Shown here piece by piece: positions 25,862 through 33,042 of a stretch of 54,997 bases of DNA. Numbering within the stretch: the stretch's first letter is position 1; each line of letters opens with the position of its first letter. Where the stretch lies: assembly GCF_002979515.1 (NCBI RefSeq), contig NZ_PCPA01000023.1:1-54997 (forward strand), in the 5' to 3' direction. Position numbers and translations under genes: made by a program. The notes beneath the pieces are model-generated. The model saw only the letters and a list, made by a program, of their open reading frames with translations. It was not told the origin of the DNA and did not search any database. This stretch comes from Microbacterium sp. MYb54. GTDB taxonomy: Bacteria > Actinomycetota > Actinomycetes > Actinomycetales > Microbacteriaceae.

Positions 25862-26817
25862 GCTCCCGCCTCCGTTCCGGTGGGTGCCGCGGGCGGCGTC
25901 GCATGCTGCAGGTTCAGGAAAGTGTGCTCAAGATGGCTCTGGGCGGGGGCGAACTCCACGACCGGGAGTCCCGCCTCGACGAGATGACGCAGCGACTGGG
26001 CCGCCGTGTCCTCACCGGTGAACCCGACCAGCACCGCGCCGCGGTCTTCGGCGAGCGATTCGGGCGCGAGCCCGAGGTTCGAGGCCACCTGCCAGGTGTC
26101 GGCCTTCATCCGTTCGGGGGTCGCACCGGCGAGACGGATCCGCCAGGCGCGCACCATGGCCTGCGCCGGAGCCGCGTCGACGACCGAACCCGCAACGAGG
26201 AACACCGCGTCGTCGACGACCTCCTCCAGCTCCGAGAGGATGTGGCTGGAGATCAGCACGGTGCGACCCTCGGCGGCGAAACGACGCAGCAGCACCCGCA
26301 GCTGCACGCGAGCCTCCGGATCGAGGCCGGATGCCGGCTCGTCGAGGAGCAGCACCTGCGGGTCGTGCACGAGAGCGCGGGCGAGTCCGAGCTTCTGCTT
26401 CTGCCCGCGGGACAGCACCTTGGCCGGAGAGTCGGCGAGGTCGGCGAGACCGACGAGCGCGAGCACCTGCGCGGCGCGGGCTGCGGCCTCGGGCTTGTCG
26501 ATGCCATACAGGCGGGCGGTCGTGACGATGGTCTCGCGGGCAGTGAGCGACGGCCAGGCGCCGAGGGCGTCAGGCATCCATCCGAGCAGACGACGGGCGG
26601 CAAGCGGATCGACAGACGGATCCACACCACCGATGCTGATCGTCCCGGTGTCGGGGGCGAGGAGCGAGGCGAGCATCAGGAGCAGGGTGGTCTTGCCCGC
26701 CCCATTCGGCCCCACAAGTCCTGTCACGCGGCCGGGCTCTGCCCGAAGAGTCGCCGCCCTCACCGCCTGCACTGTCCCGAACGCTCTACTGACGTCTTGC
26801 ACCACGATTCCGGTCAT
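25858..26817 (-). CDS. ABC transporter ATP-binding protein
   Basis: A 319-residue ATPase that energises the adjacent permease. Walker A is GLVGPNGAGKTTLLLML (about 34-50), the Q-loop region is LLGWMPDALGAWPSLTARET, the signature is LSRGQKQKLGLARAL and Walker B is VLLLDEPASGLDPEA. The C-terminal 90 residues form the extra domain common in ABC-2 exporters. The start ATG 26817 has CAGACT 6 bases upstream, another leaderless candidate. Overlap with the permease is 4 bases. Confidence 0.93.
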   Translation of the reverse strand: MTGIVVQDVSRAFGTVQAVRAATLRAEPGRVTGLVGPNGAGKTTLLLMLASLLAPDTGTISIGGVDPSVDPLAARRLLGWMPDALGAWPSLTARETIVTTARLYGIDKPEAAARAAQVLALVGLADLADSPAKVLSRGQKQKLGLARALVHDPQVLLLDEPASGLDPEARVQLRVLLRRFAAEGRTVLISSHILSELEEVVDDAVFLVAGSVVDAAPAQAMVRAWRIRLAGATPERMKADTWQVASNLGLAPESLAEDRGAVLVGFTGEDTAAQSLRHLVEAGLPVVEFAPAQSHLEHTFLNLQHATPPAAPTGTEAGA

Positions 26818-26906
26818 GCGGTCAGTCTGGCATCGAGGAGCCGCCGCATCCGGGAGCTCGGGGCGGATGCTCAGGCGCGGGCGATCCGGACTGACACAAT
26901 CAGCTC

Positions 26907-27305
26907 ATGCGCACGATCCTCAACATCATCTGGGTCATCCTGGCCGGCTGGGCCCTGTTCCTCGGGTACGTCCTCGCCGGCATCCTGCTGTGCATCCCGA
27001 TCATCACGATCCCCTGGGCGATCGCCTCGTTCCGCATCGCCGCCTACGCCATCTGGCCGTTCGGTCGCGAGGTCATCAGCAAGCCGACCGCCGGCGTCGG
27101 GTCGTTCCTCGGCAACGTCCTCTGGGTGATCCTCGCCGGGTGGTGGCTCGCTATCGGTCACATCGTCTCCGGCATCCTGCTGTGCATCACGATCATCGGC
27201 ATCCCGATGGGCATCGCCGACTTCAAGATGGTGCCGGTCTCGCTCATGCCACTCGGCAAGGAGATCGTCTCCACCCGCCGCGGCGCATTCGATCACACGC
27301 TCTGA
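26907..27305 (+). CDS. yccF: YccF domain-containing membrane protein
   Basis: A 132-residue inner-membrane protein with two copies of a hydrophobic YccF unit: NIIWVILAGWALFLGYVLAG with IPIITIPWAIASF, and NVLWVILAGWWLAIGHIVSG with ITIIGIPMGIADF. The function is unknown. CACAAT lies 6 bases before the ATG and there is no ribosome binding site. It is followed by the hemerythrin gene after a 25-base gap, which has its own -10 box. Confidence 0.88.
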   Translation: MRTILNIIWVILAGWALFLGYVLAGILLCIPIITIPWAIASFRIAAYAIWPFGREVISKPTAGVGSFLGNVLWVILAGWWLAIGHIVSGILLCITIIGIPMGIADFKMVPVSLMPLGKEIVSTRRGAFDHTL

Positions 27306-27318
27306 GCGGGAGCCCTCC

Positions 27319-27324
27319 TACACT
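27319..27324 (+). promoter_or_regulatory. -10 box of the leaderless hemerythrin gene
   Basis: TACACT with 6 bases to ATG 27331, and no ribosome binding site. Confidence 0.6.
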
Positions 27325-27330
27325 GGGGCG

Positions 27331-27792
27331 ATGGATGCCGCCCGCCTGATCGCCTGGGATCAGGAACTCCGATCGGCGCATTCCCGTCTGCGTGCCGCCC
27401 TCGCAGCAACCCGCGAAGCTCTCGATCAGGGCGAGGATGCCCCGGATGCGACCTCGGAACTCGCGCTGTACTGCATCGGCTTCTGCGCCGCTCTCGACGG
27501 CCACCACGGCGCGGAGGACCGGCAGCTCTTCCCCGCTCTGCGCGCGGAGCATCCAGAACTCGGCGGGGTGATCGACAAGCTGATGCAGGACCACTCGATG
27601 CTCGCCCATCTGCTCGCCTCGCTGCGCAGCGCTGCCGAACGCGGCGACAACGCCGCGGCGATCGGCGGGCACCTCGACGGGATCGCCGCGATCATGGAAT
27701 CGCACTTCCGCTTCGAGGAGCGCGAGATCCTCGAACCCCTGCGCGCGATCGTGCTCGACGACGACGTGCAGAGCGTGCTCGGACCGCTCTGA
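27331..27792 (+). CDS. Hemerythrin domain-containing protein
   Basis: A 153-residue four-helix protein of the hemerythrin/HHE family, expected to bind a di-iron centre and to sense or handle oxygen, nitric oxide or iron. Candidate ligands are visible in ALDGHHGAEDRQLFPAL (about 54-70), the pair of helices containing QDHSMLAHLLASL (about 88-100), and ESHFRFEEREILEPL (about 128-142). Length is normal for a single-domain member. The transcript is predicted leaderless. Confidence 0.85.
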   Translation: MDAARLIAWDQELRSAHSRLRAALAATREALDQGEDAPDATSELALYCIGFCAALDGHHGAEDRQLFPALRAEHPELGGVIDKLMQDHSMLAHLLASLRSAAERGDNAAAIGGHLDGIAAIMESHFRFEEREILEPLRAIVLDDDVQSVLGPL

Positions 27793-27833
27793 ATCGCGTG
27801 ATCCTCTGCGTCCCCCGATCGTGTGACGGATGG

Positions 27834-28820
27834 TCAGCTGCGGAAGAAAGCGACGCCCAGATCCGGATGATCGACGAACACTCCGTCGATCCCCTGACGC
27901 GCGATCACGCCCCACTCGGCCTCGTAGTCGCCGTAGGCATCGCGCCCGCCCGGTCCGCGGAACTCCGCGGCGAGGAAGGCGTTCTCCGGACGGCAGGTCC
28001 AGGTGAAGACCTGGAGGCCGCGCTCATGCGCGTCGGCGACGATCGTGTTGCCGCGGTCGAGCAGCATCTTCTTGCTGACGCTGATCCCGTCGACTCTTCC
28101 GACGAGTCCGTCGAGGCCCCGAGGGGTGACGGTGTCCTTGTAGGTGAGCGCCTGCTTGCCCTCTGCCACCAGCCGGTCGTACGGACGCCCCGATGCCTCG
28201 ATCAGGTAGATGTACGAGGCGGAGATCCCGCGTTCGCGCAGCTCACCGAGCACCGTCGACTCGAAGCACTCGATCACCAACGGCAGTTCGCCGTCTGCCC
28301 ATCCGGCCTCGTGCAGCTCGCGATCGATGAGGGGGGCGAGGTCGAGACCGATGCTCGCGAAATAGGTCGCGTGCTTCACCTCGAGCACGACGCCGATCTC
28401 CCGCCCGTACTCCGCCGATCCGGCGCGCACGATGTCGAGCACATCACGCAGCCGCAGGATCTGCTGCGCCCCGTCGAAGCTGGCGCTGGACACCCGCATC
28501 TCCGGCAGCCGCTCACGGCCCCGCAGCGTCGACAGCTCAGCCCAGGTGAAGTCCTCGGTGAACCAGCCGGTCAGCGCCTGTCCGTCGACGCGCTTGGTCG
28601 TCTTGCGGTCGGCGAACTCCGGACGCTCGGCGACATCGGTCGTGCCCGAGATCTCGTTCTCGTGCCGCACGACGAGGACGCCGTCTCTCGTCGCGACGAT
28701 GTCGGGTTCCACGGCGTCCACCCCCATGGCGAGCGCGAGCTCGTAAGAGGAGCGACTGTGCTCCGGACGATAGCCGGGCGCACCGCGGTGCCCGATGACG
28801 AGGGGTGATTTCCTGGGCAC
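27834..28820 (-). CDS. Glycerophosphodiester phosphodiesterase
   Basis: Hydrolyses glycerophosphodiesters from phospholipid turnover to glycerol-3-phosphate and an alcohol. It has 328 residues. Catalytic motifs are VIGHRGAPGYRPEHS (about 8-22) with H11, AVEPDIVATRDGVLVVRHE (about 36-54) and an internal EVKHATYF. There is no signal peptide, so it is probably cytosolic. I chose GTG 28820, the only start matching the family N-terminus; TACGCT lies 6 bases upstream, so the mRNA is likely leaderless. It is divergent from the BI-1 gene. Confidence 0.92.
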   Translation of the reverse strand: MPRKSPLVIGHRGAPGYRPEHSRSSYELALAMGVDAVEPDIVATRDGVLVVRHENEISGTTDVAERPEFADRKTTKRVDGQALTGWFTEDFTWAELSTLRGRERLPEMRVSSASFDGAQQILRLRDVLDIVRAGSAEYGREIGVVLEVKHATYFASIGLDLAPLIDRELHEAGWADGELPLVIECFESTVLGELRERGISASYIYLIEASGRPYDRLVAEGKQALTYKDTVTPRGLDGLVGRVDGISVSKKMLLDRGNTIVADAHERGLQVFTWTCRPENAFLAAEFRGPGGRDAYGDYEAEWGVIARQGIDGVFVDHPDLGVAFFRS

Positions 28821-28826
28821 GCTCTC

Positions 28827-28832
28827 AGCGTA
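28827..28832 (-). promoter_or_regulatory. -10 box of the leaderless GDPD gene
   Basis: TACGCT with 6 bases to GTG 28820. It supports a GTG start that would otherwise lack a ribosome binding site. Confidence 0.5.
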
Positions 28833-28910
28833 GAACACCCCGGCACCGCCACCTCCCGAGTATCGTGGAGGAAAGAGACCTACTACCCCCCTTTGGAGTG
28901 AGGCCCACCA

Positions 28911-29837
28911 ATGAGCAACTTCGCTTTCAACAACCCTGCTTTCCAGAAGCAGGACCCGCGCAACGTCGCGACGTACCCGGGCGGACCTCAGGCTGCCCAG
29001 GGCGCGCAGAACGCCTCGCTCCAGCACGGTGCGATGGACGCCGCGGCCAACGCACAGCTCGAGGGCATGTACGCAGCCCCGCCCGCCGGCGCCATCGAGA
29101 CCGACCGCATGTCGGTCGAAGACACCGTGTGGAAGACGGCCGGCCTGTTCGGCGTCCTGCTCGTCACCGCCGTCATCGGTTGGGTGATGACGCTCGGTGG
29201 CCTCGACGTGCCGCGCTATGACCCCTACAACCCCGCTCCCGTCAGCATGCTGCCGTGGATCGTCGGTGCACTCGGCGGCTTCGTGCTCGCCATGGTCATC
29301 ACCTTCACCTCCCGCAAGAAGGTGCGCCCGGCGCTGATCTTCGCGTACGCGGTGTTCGAGGGACTCTTCATCGGTGGAATCTCGGCCTTCTTCGAGGTCA
29401 TCTACCCCGGCATCGTCTTCCAGGCGACGCTCGCGACCGTCTCGGTCGTCGGTGTGACCCTGGCGCTCTTCGCGAGCGGCAAGATCCGCGCGTCGAAGAA
29501 GGCCACCAAGATCTTCATGATCGCCATGGTCGGCTACCTGGTCTTCTCGCTGCTGAACCTCGTCCTCATGTGGACCGGCGTTCTGCCCCAGGGGCAGGCG
29601 TTCGGCCTCCTGAGCGCCAGCATCATGGGCATCCCGCTCGGCCTCATCATCGGCGTCCTCGTCGTGATCATGGCGGCATACTCGCTGGTGCTCGACTTCG
29701 ACCAGATCCAGCAGGGCGTCCGCAACGGCGCTCCTCGCAAGTACGGCTGGCTCGGTGCCTTCGGCATCATGGTCACGGTCGTCTGGCTCTACGTCGAGAT
29801 CCTGCGCATCATCGCGATCGTCCGCGGCAACAACTGA
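28911..29837 (+). CDS. Bax inhibitor-1/YccA family membrane protein
   Basis: A 308-residue member of the BI-1 (TMBIM) superfamily. A polar, Gln/Ala-rich N-terminus (about 1-80) is followed by seven hydrophobic segments. The sequences RPALIFAYAVFEGLFIGGIS (about 141-160) and VLDFDQIQQGVRNGAPRKYG are characteristic. Related bacterial proteins are pH-sensitive calcium-leak channels; the role here is inferred from that. A ribosome binding site GTGAGG stands 7 bases before the ATG. A strong terminator follows. Confidence 0.93.
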   Translation: MSNFAFNNPAFQKQDPRNVATYPGGPQAAQGAQNASLQHGAMDAAANAQLEGMYAAPPAGAIETDRMSVEDTVWKTAGLFGVLLVTAVIGWVMTLGGLDVPRYDPYNPAPVSMLPWIVGALGGFVLAMVITFTSRKKVRPALIFAYAVFEGLFIGGISAFFEVIYPGIVFQATLATVSVVGVTLALFASGKIRASKKATKIFMIAMVGYLVFSLLNLVLMWTGVLPQGQAFGLLSASIMGIPLGLIIGVLVVIMAAYSLVLDFDQIQQGVRNGAPRKYGWLGAFGIMVTVVWLYVEILRIIAIVRGNN

Positions 29838-29848
29838 CCGCTGCGCTT

Positions 29849-29885
29849 CAAGAGGCCCGTCTCCCCCGCGGAGGCGGGCCTCTTG
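29849..29885 (+). terminator. Intrinsic terminator after the BI-1 gene
   Basis: A 16-bp stem, arms CAAGAGGCCCG / CGGGCCTCTTG extended by TCTCC / GGAGG, loop CCCGC. Confidence 0.8.
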
Positions 29886-29995
29886 GCATACCCGGGGGCG
29901 TGCGCGCAAGGGGTTGGCACTCGGCCGGCGATGTCGGCAGTGTGGTTGTCACGAAGCCCCGGCACCCTGGGGCTCCCGATCCACAGGAGCTGACC

Positions 29996-30268
29996 ATGAG
30001 TTTTCTCGGCTTTCTTCTTCTCGGCCTCATCGCCGGAGCCATCGCCAAGCTGATCCTTCCCGGCAAGCAGGGCGGCGGCTGGTTCATCACGCTGCTGCTC
30101 GGAGTCGTCGGAGCGCTGCTCGGCGGGTGGCTCGGCAGCCTGATCCTCAACCGCCCGCTCACCGAGTTCTGGGACCTGGGCACCTGGCTCCTCGCCATCG
30201 CCGGTTCCATCATCGTGCTGCTGATCTACGGCCTGATCGCCGGTCGCGGTCAGAAGGTCAACGACTGA
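29996..30268 (+). CDS. GlsB/YeaQ/YmgE-family stress membrane protein
   Basis: A 90-residue membrane protein of the transglycosylase-associated/GlsB family, with three hydrophobic segments and the characteristic GLIAGAIAKLILPGKQGGG near the N-terminus and GSLIL in the middle. These proteins respond to envelope or general stress and in firmicutes anchor Asp23; their biochemical role is unclear. AGGAG lies 7 bases before the ATG. The gene stands between two terminators, so it is monocistronic. Confidence 0.88.
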   Translation: MSFLGFLLLGLIAGAIAKLILPGKQGGGWFITLLLGVVGALLGGWLGSLILNRPLTEFWDLGTWLLAIAGSIIVLLIYGLIAGRGQKVND

Positions 30269-30304
30269 CGCCACACGGCTCCGACGCTCTTCGCGTCGTC
30301 TGAT

Positions 30305-30345
30305 GCCCGCCCCGTCGGCAGCTTCGCGCTGTCATCGGGGCGGGC
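30305..30345. terminator. Bidirectional terminator between glsB-like and sigma genes
   Basis: Long hairpin with outer arms GCCCGCCCCG / CGGGGCGGGC and an inner GGCAGC / GCTGTC pairing. On the plus strand it is followed by TATTT. Its right arm overlaps the stop codon of the convergent sigma-factor gene. Confidence 0.75.
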
Positions 30346-31640
30346 TATTTCTCTGCCCCGAGCGCCTTCCGCTCCAACAGCGACCGCTCACGGTCGTTGC
30401 CGGCGAGACCAGCGGCAACGACGAACTCGCTCCTGGCCTCCTCCTCGCGTCCGAGCCGCCGCAGCAGCTCGCCCCGTGTCGCGGGCAGCAGGTGGTAGCC
30501 GCGCAGCGCCCCGGAGGACGACAGTTGATCGATGATGCGCAGGGCGGACGCAGGTCCGGTCGCCATCGCCACGGCTGCAGCACGGTTGAGCTCCACGACC
30601 GGCGACGGAGAGATGCGTCCGAGCGCCTCGTAGAGCAGCACGATCCGGTCCCAGTCGGTCTCATCGATCGATGCCGCCACCGCATGGCATTCGGCGATCG
30701 CGGCCTGCAGGCAATAGGCGCCGCGTCCACGGCCGAGCGCGTCGGCCGTGGCCAGCGATGCACGACCACGGGTGATACGTCCGCGGTCCCAGCGCCTGCG
30801 GTCCTGGTCGGCCAGCAGCACGGGGTCACCGTTGCGATCCACCCGGGCGCCGAACCGCGCCGCCGTCAGCTCCATCAACGCCAGGAGGCCGTGCACCTCG
30901 GGCTCTCGCGGCATCAGCGCCGCGAGCACACGGCCAAGGCGGATGGCCTCGTCGCTCAGCTCGGGTCGCATCCATTCGGGGCCGCTGCTCGCCGCACGGG
31001 CCTCGTTGAAGATCAGGTACAGCACGCCGAGGATGGCACCGATGCGCTGGGCGCGCTCCTCACGAGGAGGCACGTCGAAGGGGGCGTTCGCGGCGGCGAG
31101 CGTCTTCTTCGCCCGCACGATGCGCTGCTGCACGGTGACCGTCGGCACGAGAAAGGCGCGGGCGATCTCTTCGCTCGACAGGCCTCCCACCACCTTCAGC
31201 GTCAGGGCGACCTGAGCTTCCTTCGACAGCACCGGGTGGCAGGCGATGAAGATCAGCCGCAGCACGTCGTCGTCGACGGCATCCGGGTCCCACAGCAGGT
31301 CACCGCCCTCATCCTGCTCGCGTTCCAGGTCGTGGGCGAGTTGCGCGACGCGCTCGTCGAGGCGTTCCTGCCGACGCCACCGGTCGATCGCCTTGCGCTT
31401 TGCGACCGCGGTCAGCCAGGCACCGGCATTTCGCGGGACACCGTCGACGGGCCACTGCCGGAGCGCATCGATCAGAGCCTCCTGCGCCAGGTCTTCCGCG
31501 AGCCCGAAGTCGCCGACCATCCGGGTGAGCGCGCCGACGATGCGGGCGGACTCGATGCGCCAGACAGCGGCGACGGCGCGTTCCGCAGACCCGGAGTCGG
31601 GTTCAGAACGCGCCGTCTCGCGGTGCGCCGAGGTGTCCAT
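30345..31640 (-). CDS. ECF sigma factor, ECF42 (SigJ-like) type
   Basis: A 431-residue RNA polymerase sigma factor without an anti-sigma gene beside it. Region 2 is at about 35-100 (GDFGLAEDLAQEALIDALRQ), region 4 at about 130-190 (LTLKVVGGLSSEEIARAFLV), and a TPR-like C-terminal extension covers about 200-430, including DRNGDPVLLADQDRRRWDRG. That extension plus a neighbouring DGPF gene define group ECF42. The start may be ATG 31640 or GTG 31643. It lies downstream of the DGPF gene across a 14-base tandem repeat. The C-terminal extension, not an anti-sigma factor, is thought to control activity in this group. Confidence 0.92.
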   Translation of the reverse strand: MDTSAHRETARSEPDSGSAERAVAAVWRIESARIVGALTRMVGDFGLAEDLAQEALIDALRQWPVDGVPRNAGAWLTAVAKRKAIDRWRRQERLDERVAQLAHDLEREQDEGGDLLWDPDAVDDDVLRLIFIACHPVLSKEAQVALTLKVVGGLSSEEIARAFLVPTVTVQQRIVRAKKTLAAANAPFDVPPREERAQRIGAILGVLYLIFNEARAASSGPEWMRPELSDEAIRLGRVLAALMPREPEVHGLLALMELTAARFGARVDRNGDPVLLADQDRRRWDRGRITRGRASLATADALGRGRGAYCLQAAIAECHAVAASIDETDWDRIVLLYEALGRISPSPVVELNRAAAVAMATGPASALRIIDQLSSSGALRGYHLLPATRGELLRRLGREEEARSEFVVAAGLAGNDRERSLLERKALGAEK

Positions 31641-31708
31641 CACTGCTGTCCCATCGCTGCTGTCCCATCACCGCAGTGTGATCACTGCTGGGCCATCACT
31701 GCTGGGCG
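31639..31708. repeat. 14-base tandem repeat, five units, at the DGPF-sigma junction
   Basis: Five consecutive 14-base units starting ATCACTGCTG (plus-strand units at 31639, 31653, 31667, 31681 and 31695). Unit 3 is the most diverged. The repeat contains the DGPF stop codon in unit 5 and the sigma start codon in unit 1. Confidence 0.85.
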
Positions 31709-32121
31709 CGCTGAGCCGCTTCCTCGCGCCAGCCCGCTTCCTTCTCGATCCACTCGTTGTCGGCGGGGAAGTCCTCGACGCCGGTCACGCGACGCACCTC
31801 GAGGTACGACCCACGTCCGAGAGGAGCACGACTCGCCCACTCCGCGGCCTCTTCGCGGGTCGGGACCTCGACGATCCAGAAGCCGTTGAAGAGCTCCTTG
31901 GTCTCACCGTAGGGGCCGTCGGTGATGAGCGGCTTCTCGGTGCTGAAGTCGACCACGAACCCCTCGGCAGCGTCGGTCAGACCCTCACCGGCCACGAGCA
32001 CGCCGGCCTTGATCATGGACTCGTTGTACTTGCCCATGGCTTCGATGACCTGCTCGAACGGCGTCTCCTTGTAAGCCTCGACGGCCTCGTCGGTCGCGCG
32101 CATGATGAGCATGAACTTCAT
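31696..32121 (-). CDS. YCII-related DGPF-domain protein, ECF42 partner
   Basis: A 141-residue YCII/DGPF-family protein. The defining motif is LITDGPYGETKELFNGFWIV (about 65-84). The N-terminus KFMLIMRATDEAVEAY and the following helix are typical. In Streptomyces these proteins are the main targets of ECF42 sigma factors, but their biochemical activity is not established. AAGGAG lies 6 bases before the ATG. It is the first gene of a two-gene unit with the sigma factor, and a sequence matching the ECF42 promoter lies upstream, suggesting an autoregulated module. Confidence 0.92.
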   Translation of the reverse strand: MKFMLIMRATDEAVEAYKETPFEQVIEAMGKYNESMIKAGVLVAGEGLTDAAEGFVVDFSTEKPLITDGPYGETKELFNGFWIVEVPTREEAAEWASRAPLGRGSYLEVRRVTGVEDFPADNEWIEKEAGWREEAAQRAQQ

Positions 32122-32169
32122 GATGTTCTCCTTGTTCGTGGGCCGTCTCTCGACCCTCTCATCTAAGAC

Positions 32170-32196
32170 GTCGAACGGGAACGACCCGGATCGACA
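32170..32196 (-). promoter_or_regulatory. Candidate ECF42-dependent promoter
   Basis: On the minus strand TGTCGA (-35) is followed after 17 bases by CGAC (-10). This agrees with the TGTCGA / CG[A/T]C signature known for ECF42. It lies about 49 bases upstream of the DGPF start codon. Confidence 0.7.
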
Positions 32197-32237
32197 TCAT
32201 CCCGGAATTCTTTCTGAAGAAGTTCTCGGGGCGGTCG

Positions 32238-32243
32238 TAGACT
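32238..32243 (+). promoter_or_regulatory. -10 box of the leaderless alkD-like gene
   Basis: TAGACT with 7 bases to GTG 32251, and no ribosome binding site. Confidence 0.5.
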
Positions 32244-32250
32244 CGCTCCC

Positions 32251-32916
32251 GTGACCGCCGCAGACCTCGTGCAGAGCATCCGATCCGCGCTCCGCGATGA
32301 GGCCGATCCGGAGCTGGCACCCGCGCAGCAGGCATACATGAAGTCGGCGCTGCCCTTCCTCGGCGTACGCGTTCCTCGGGTGCGAGCCGTGACGCGTGGG
32401 CTCGCGCGCGAGGTGACGGCGGCTGCGGTGCTGTGCGGTACGGCACTCGTGCTGTGGCGGGAGGCGGCCTACCGCGAGGAGCGCTACGCTGCGAGCGCGC
32501 TGATGGCTCTGCGCCCCGTACGCGCCAGACTCGACATGCTCGATGTGCACGAGGAGATGATCCGCACCGGAGCCTGGTGGGACCACGTCGACGAGGTCTC
32601 GCATCGGCTCGCCGAGACGCTCGATGCGCACCCCGCCGAGATGGCGCCGCTGTTGCGGGCCTGGTCGCGCGACGATGACTTCTGGGTGCGCCGGGCGAGC
32701 ATCATCTCGCAGCTCGGGCGCAAAGATGCCACCGATCGCGAGCTGCTCACGGCCGTGATCGAACCGAACCTCGCCGATGCCGAGTTCTTCGTCCGCAAGG
32801 CCATCGGCTGGGCACTGCGGGAGCTCGGCAAGACCGACCCGGCGTGGGTGCGCGCCTTCGTCGAGTCGCACGAGCTGTCGCCGCTCTCCCGCCGCGAGGC
32901 GCTCAAGCTGCTCTAG
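32251..32916 (+). CDS. DNA alkylation repair protein, AlkD-like
   Basis: A 221-residue all-helical HEAT-repeat protein of the AlkD family, DNA glycosylases that remove bulky or cationic alkylated bases. Recognisable stretches are YMKSALPFLGVRVPRVRAVT (about 30-49), TGAWWDHVDEVSHRLAETL (about 106-124), DDDFWVRRASIISQLGR and EFFVRKAIGWALRELGKTDP. The start is GTG 32251. It is divergent from the DGPF/sigma unit. Its stop precedes a large intergenic inverted repeat. Confidence 0.9.
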   Translation: MTAADLVQSIRSALRDEADPELAPAQQAYMKSALPFLGVRVPRVRAVTRGLAREVTAAAVLCGTALVLWREAAYREERYAASALMALRPVRARLDMLDVHEEMIRTGAWWDHVDEVSHRLAETLDAHPAEMAPLLRAWSRDDDFWVRRASIISQLGRKDATDRELLTAVIEPNLADAEFFVRKAIGWALRELGKTDPAWVRAFVESHELSPLSRREALKLL

Positions 32917-32924
32917 ATCGCACT

Positions 32925-33022
32925 TCCGGTCGCAGTTCCTGTCGCTCAGCCGCGCTTTCTGTCGTTCCGGTCGCACTTGCCGTCGCTCCGGTCGCGCAGA
33001 AGCGGCAGGAACTGCGACCGGA
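32925..33022. repeat. Intergenic inverted repeat with CCGGTCGC core
   Basis: The 17-base arm TCCGGTCGCAGTTCCTG (32925-32941) returns inverted at 33006-33022. Pairing extends inward to 22 bp with one wobble. Between the arms the core CCGGTCGC occurs twice more as direct copies (near 32967 and 32988). It lies between convergent genes, so it may act as a bidirectional terminator or be a REP-like element. Confidence 0.75.
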
Positions 33023-33042
33023 GCGCGTCGCTCGCCGAGGTC

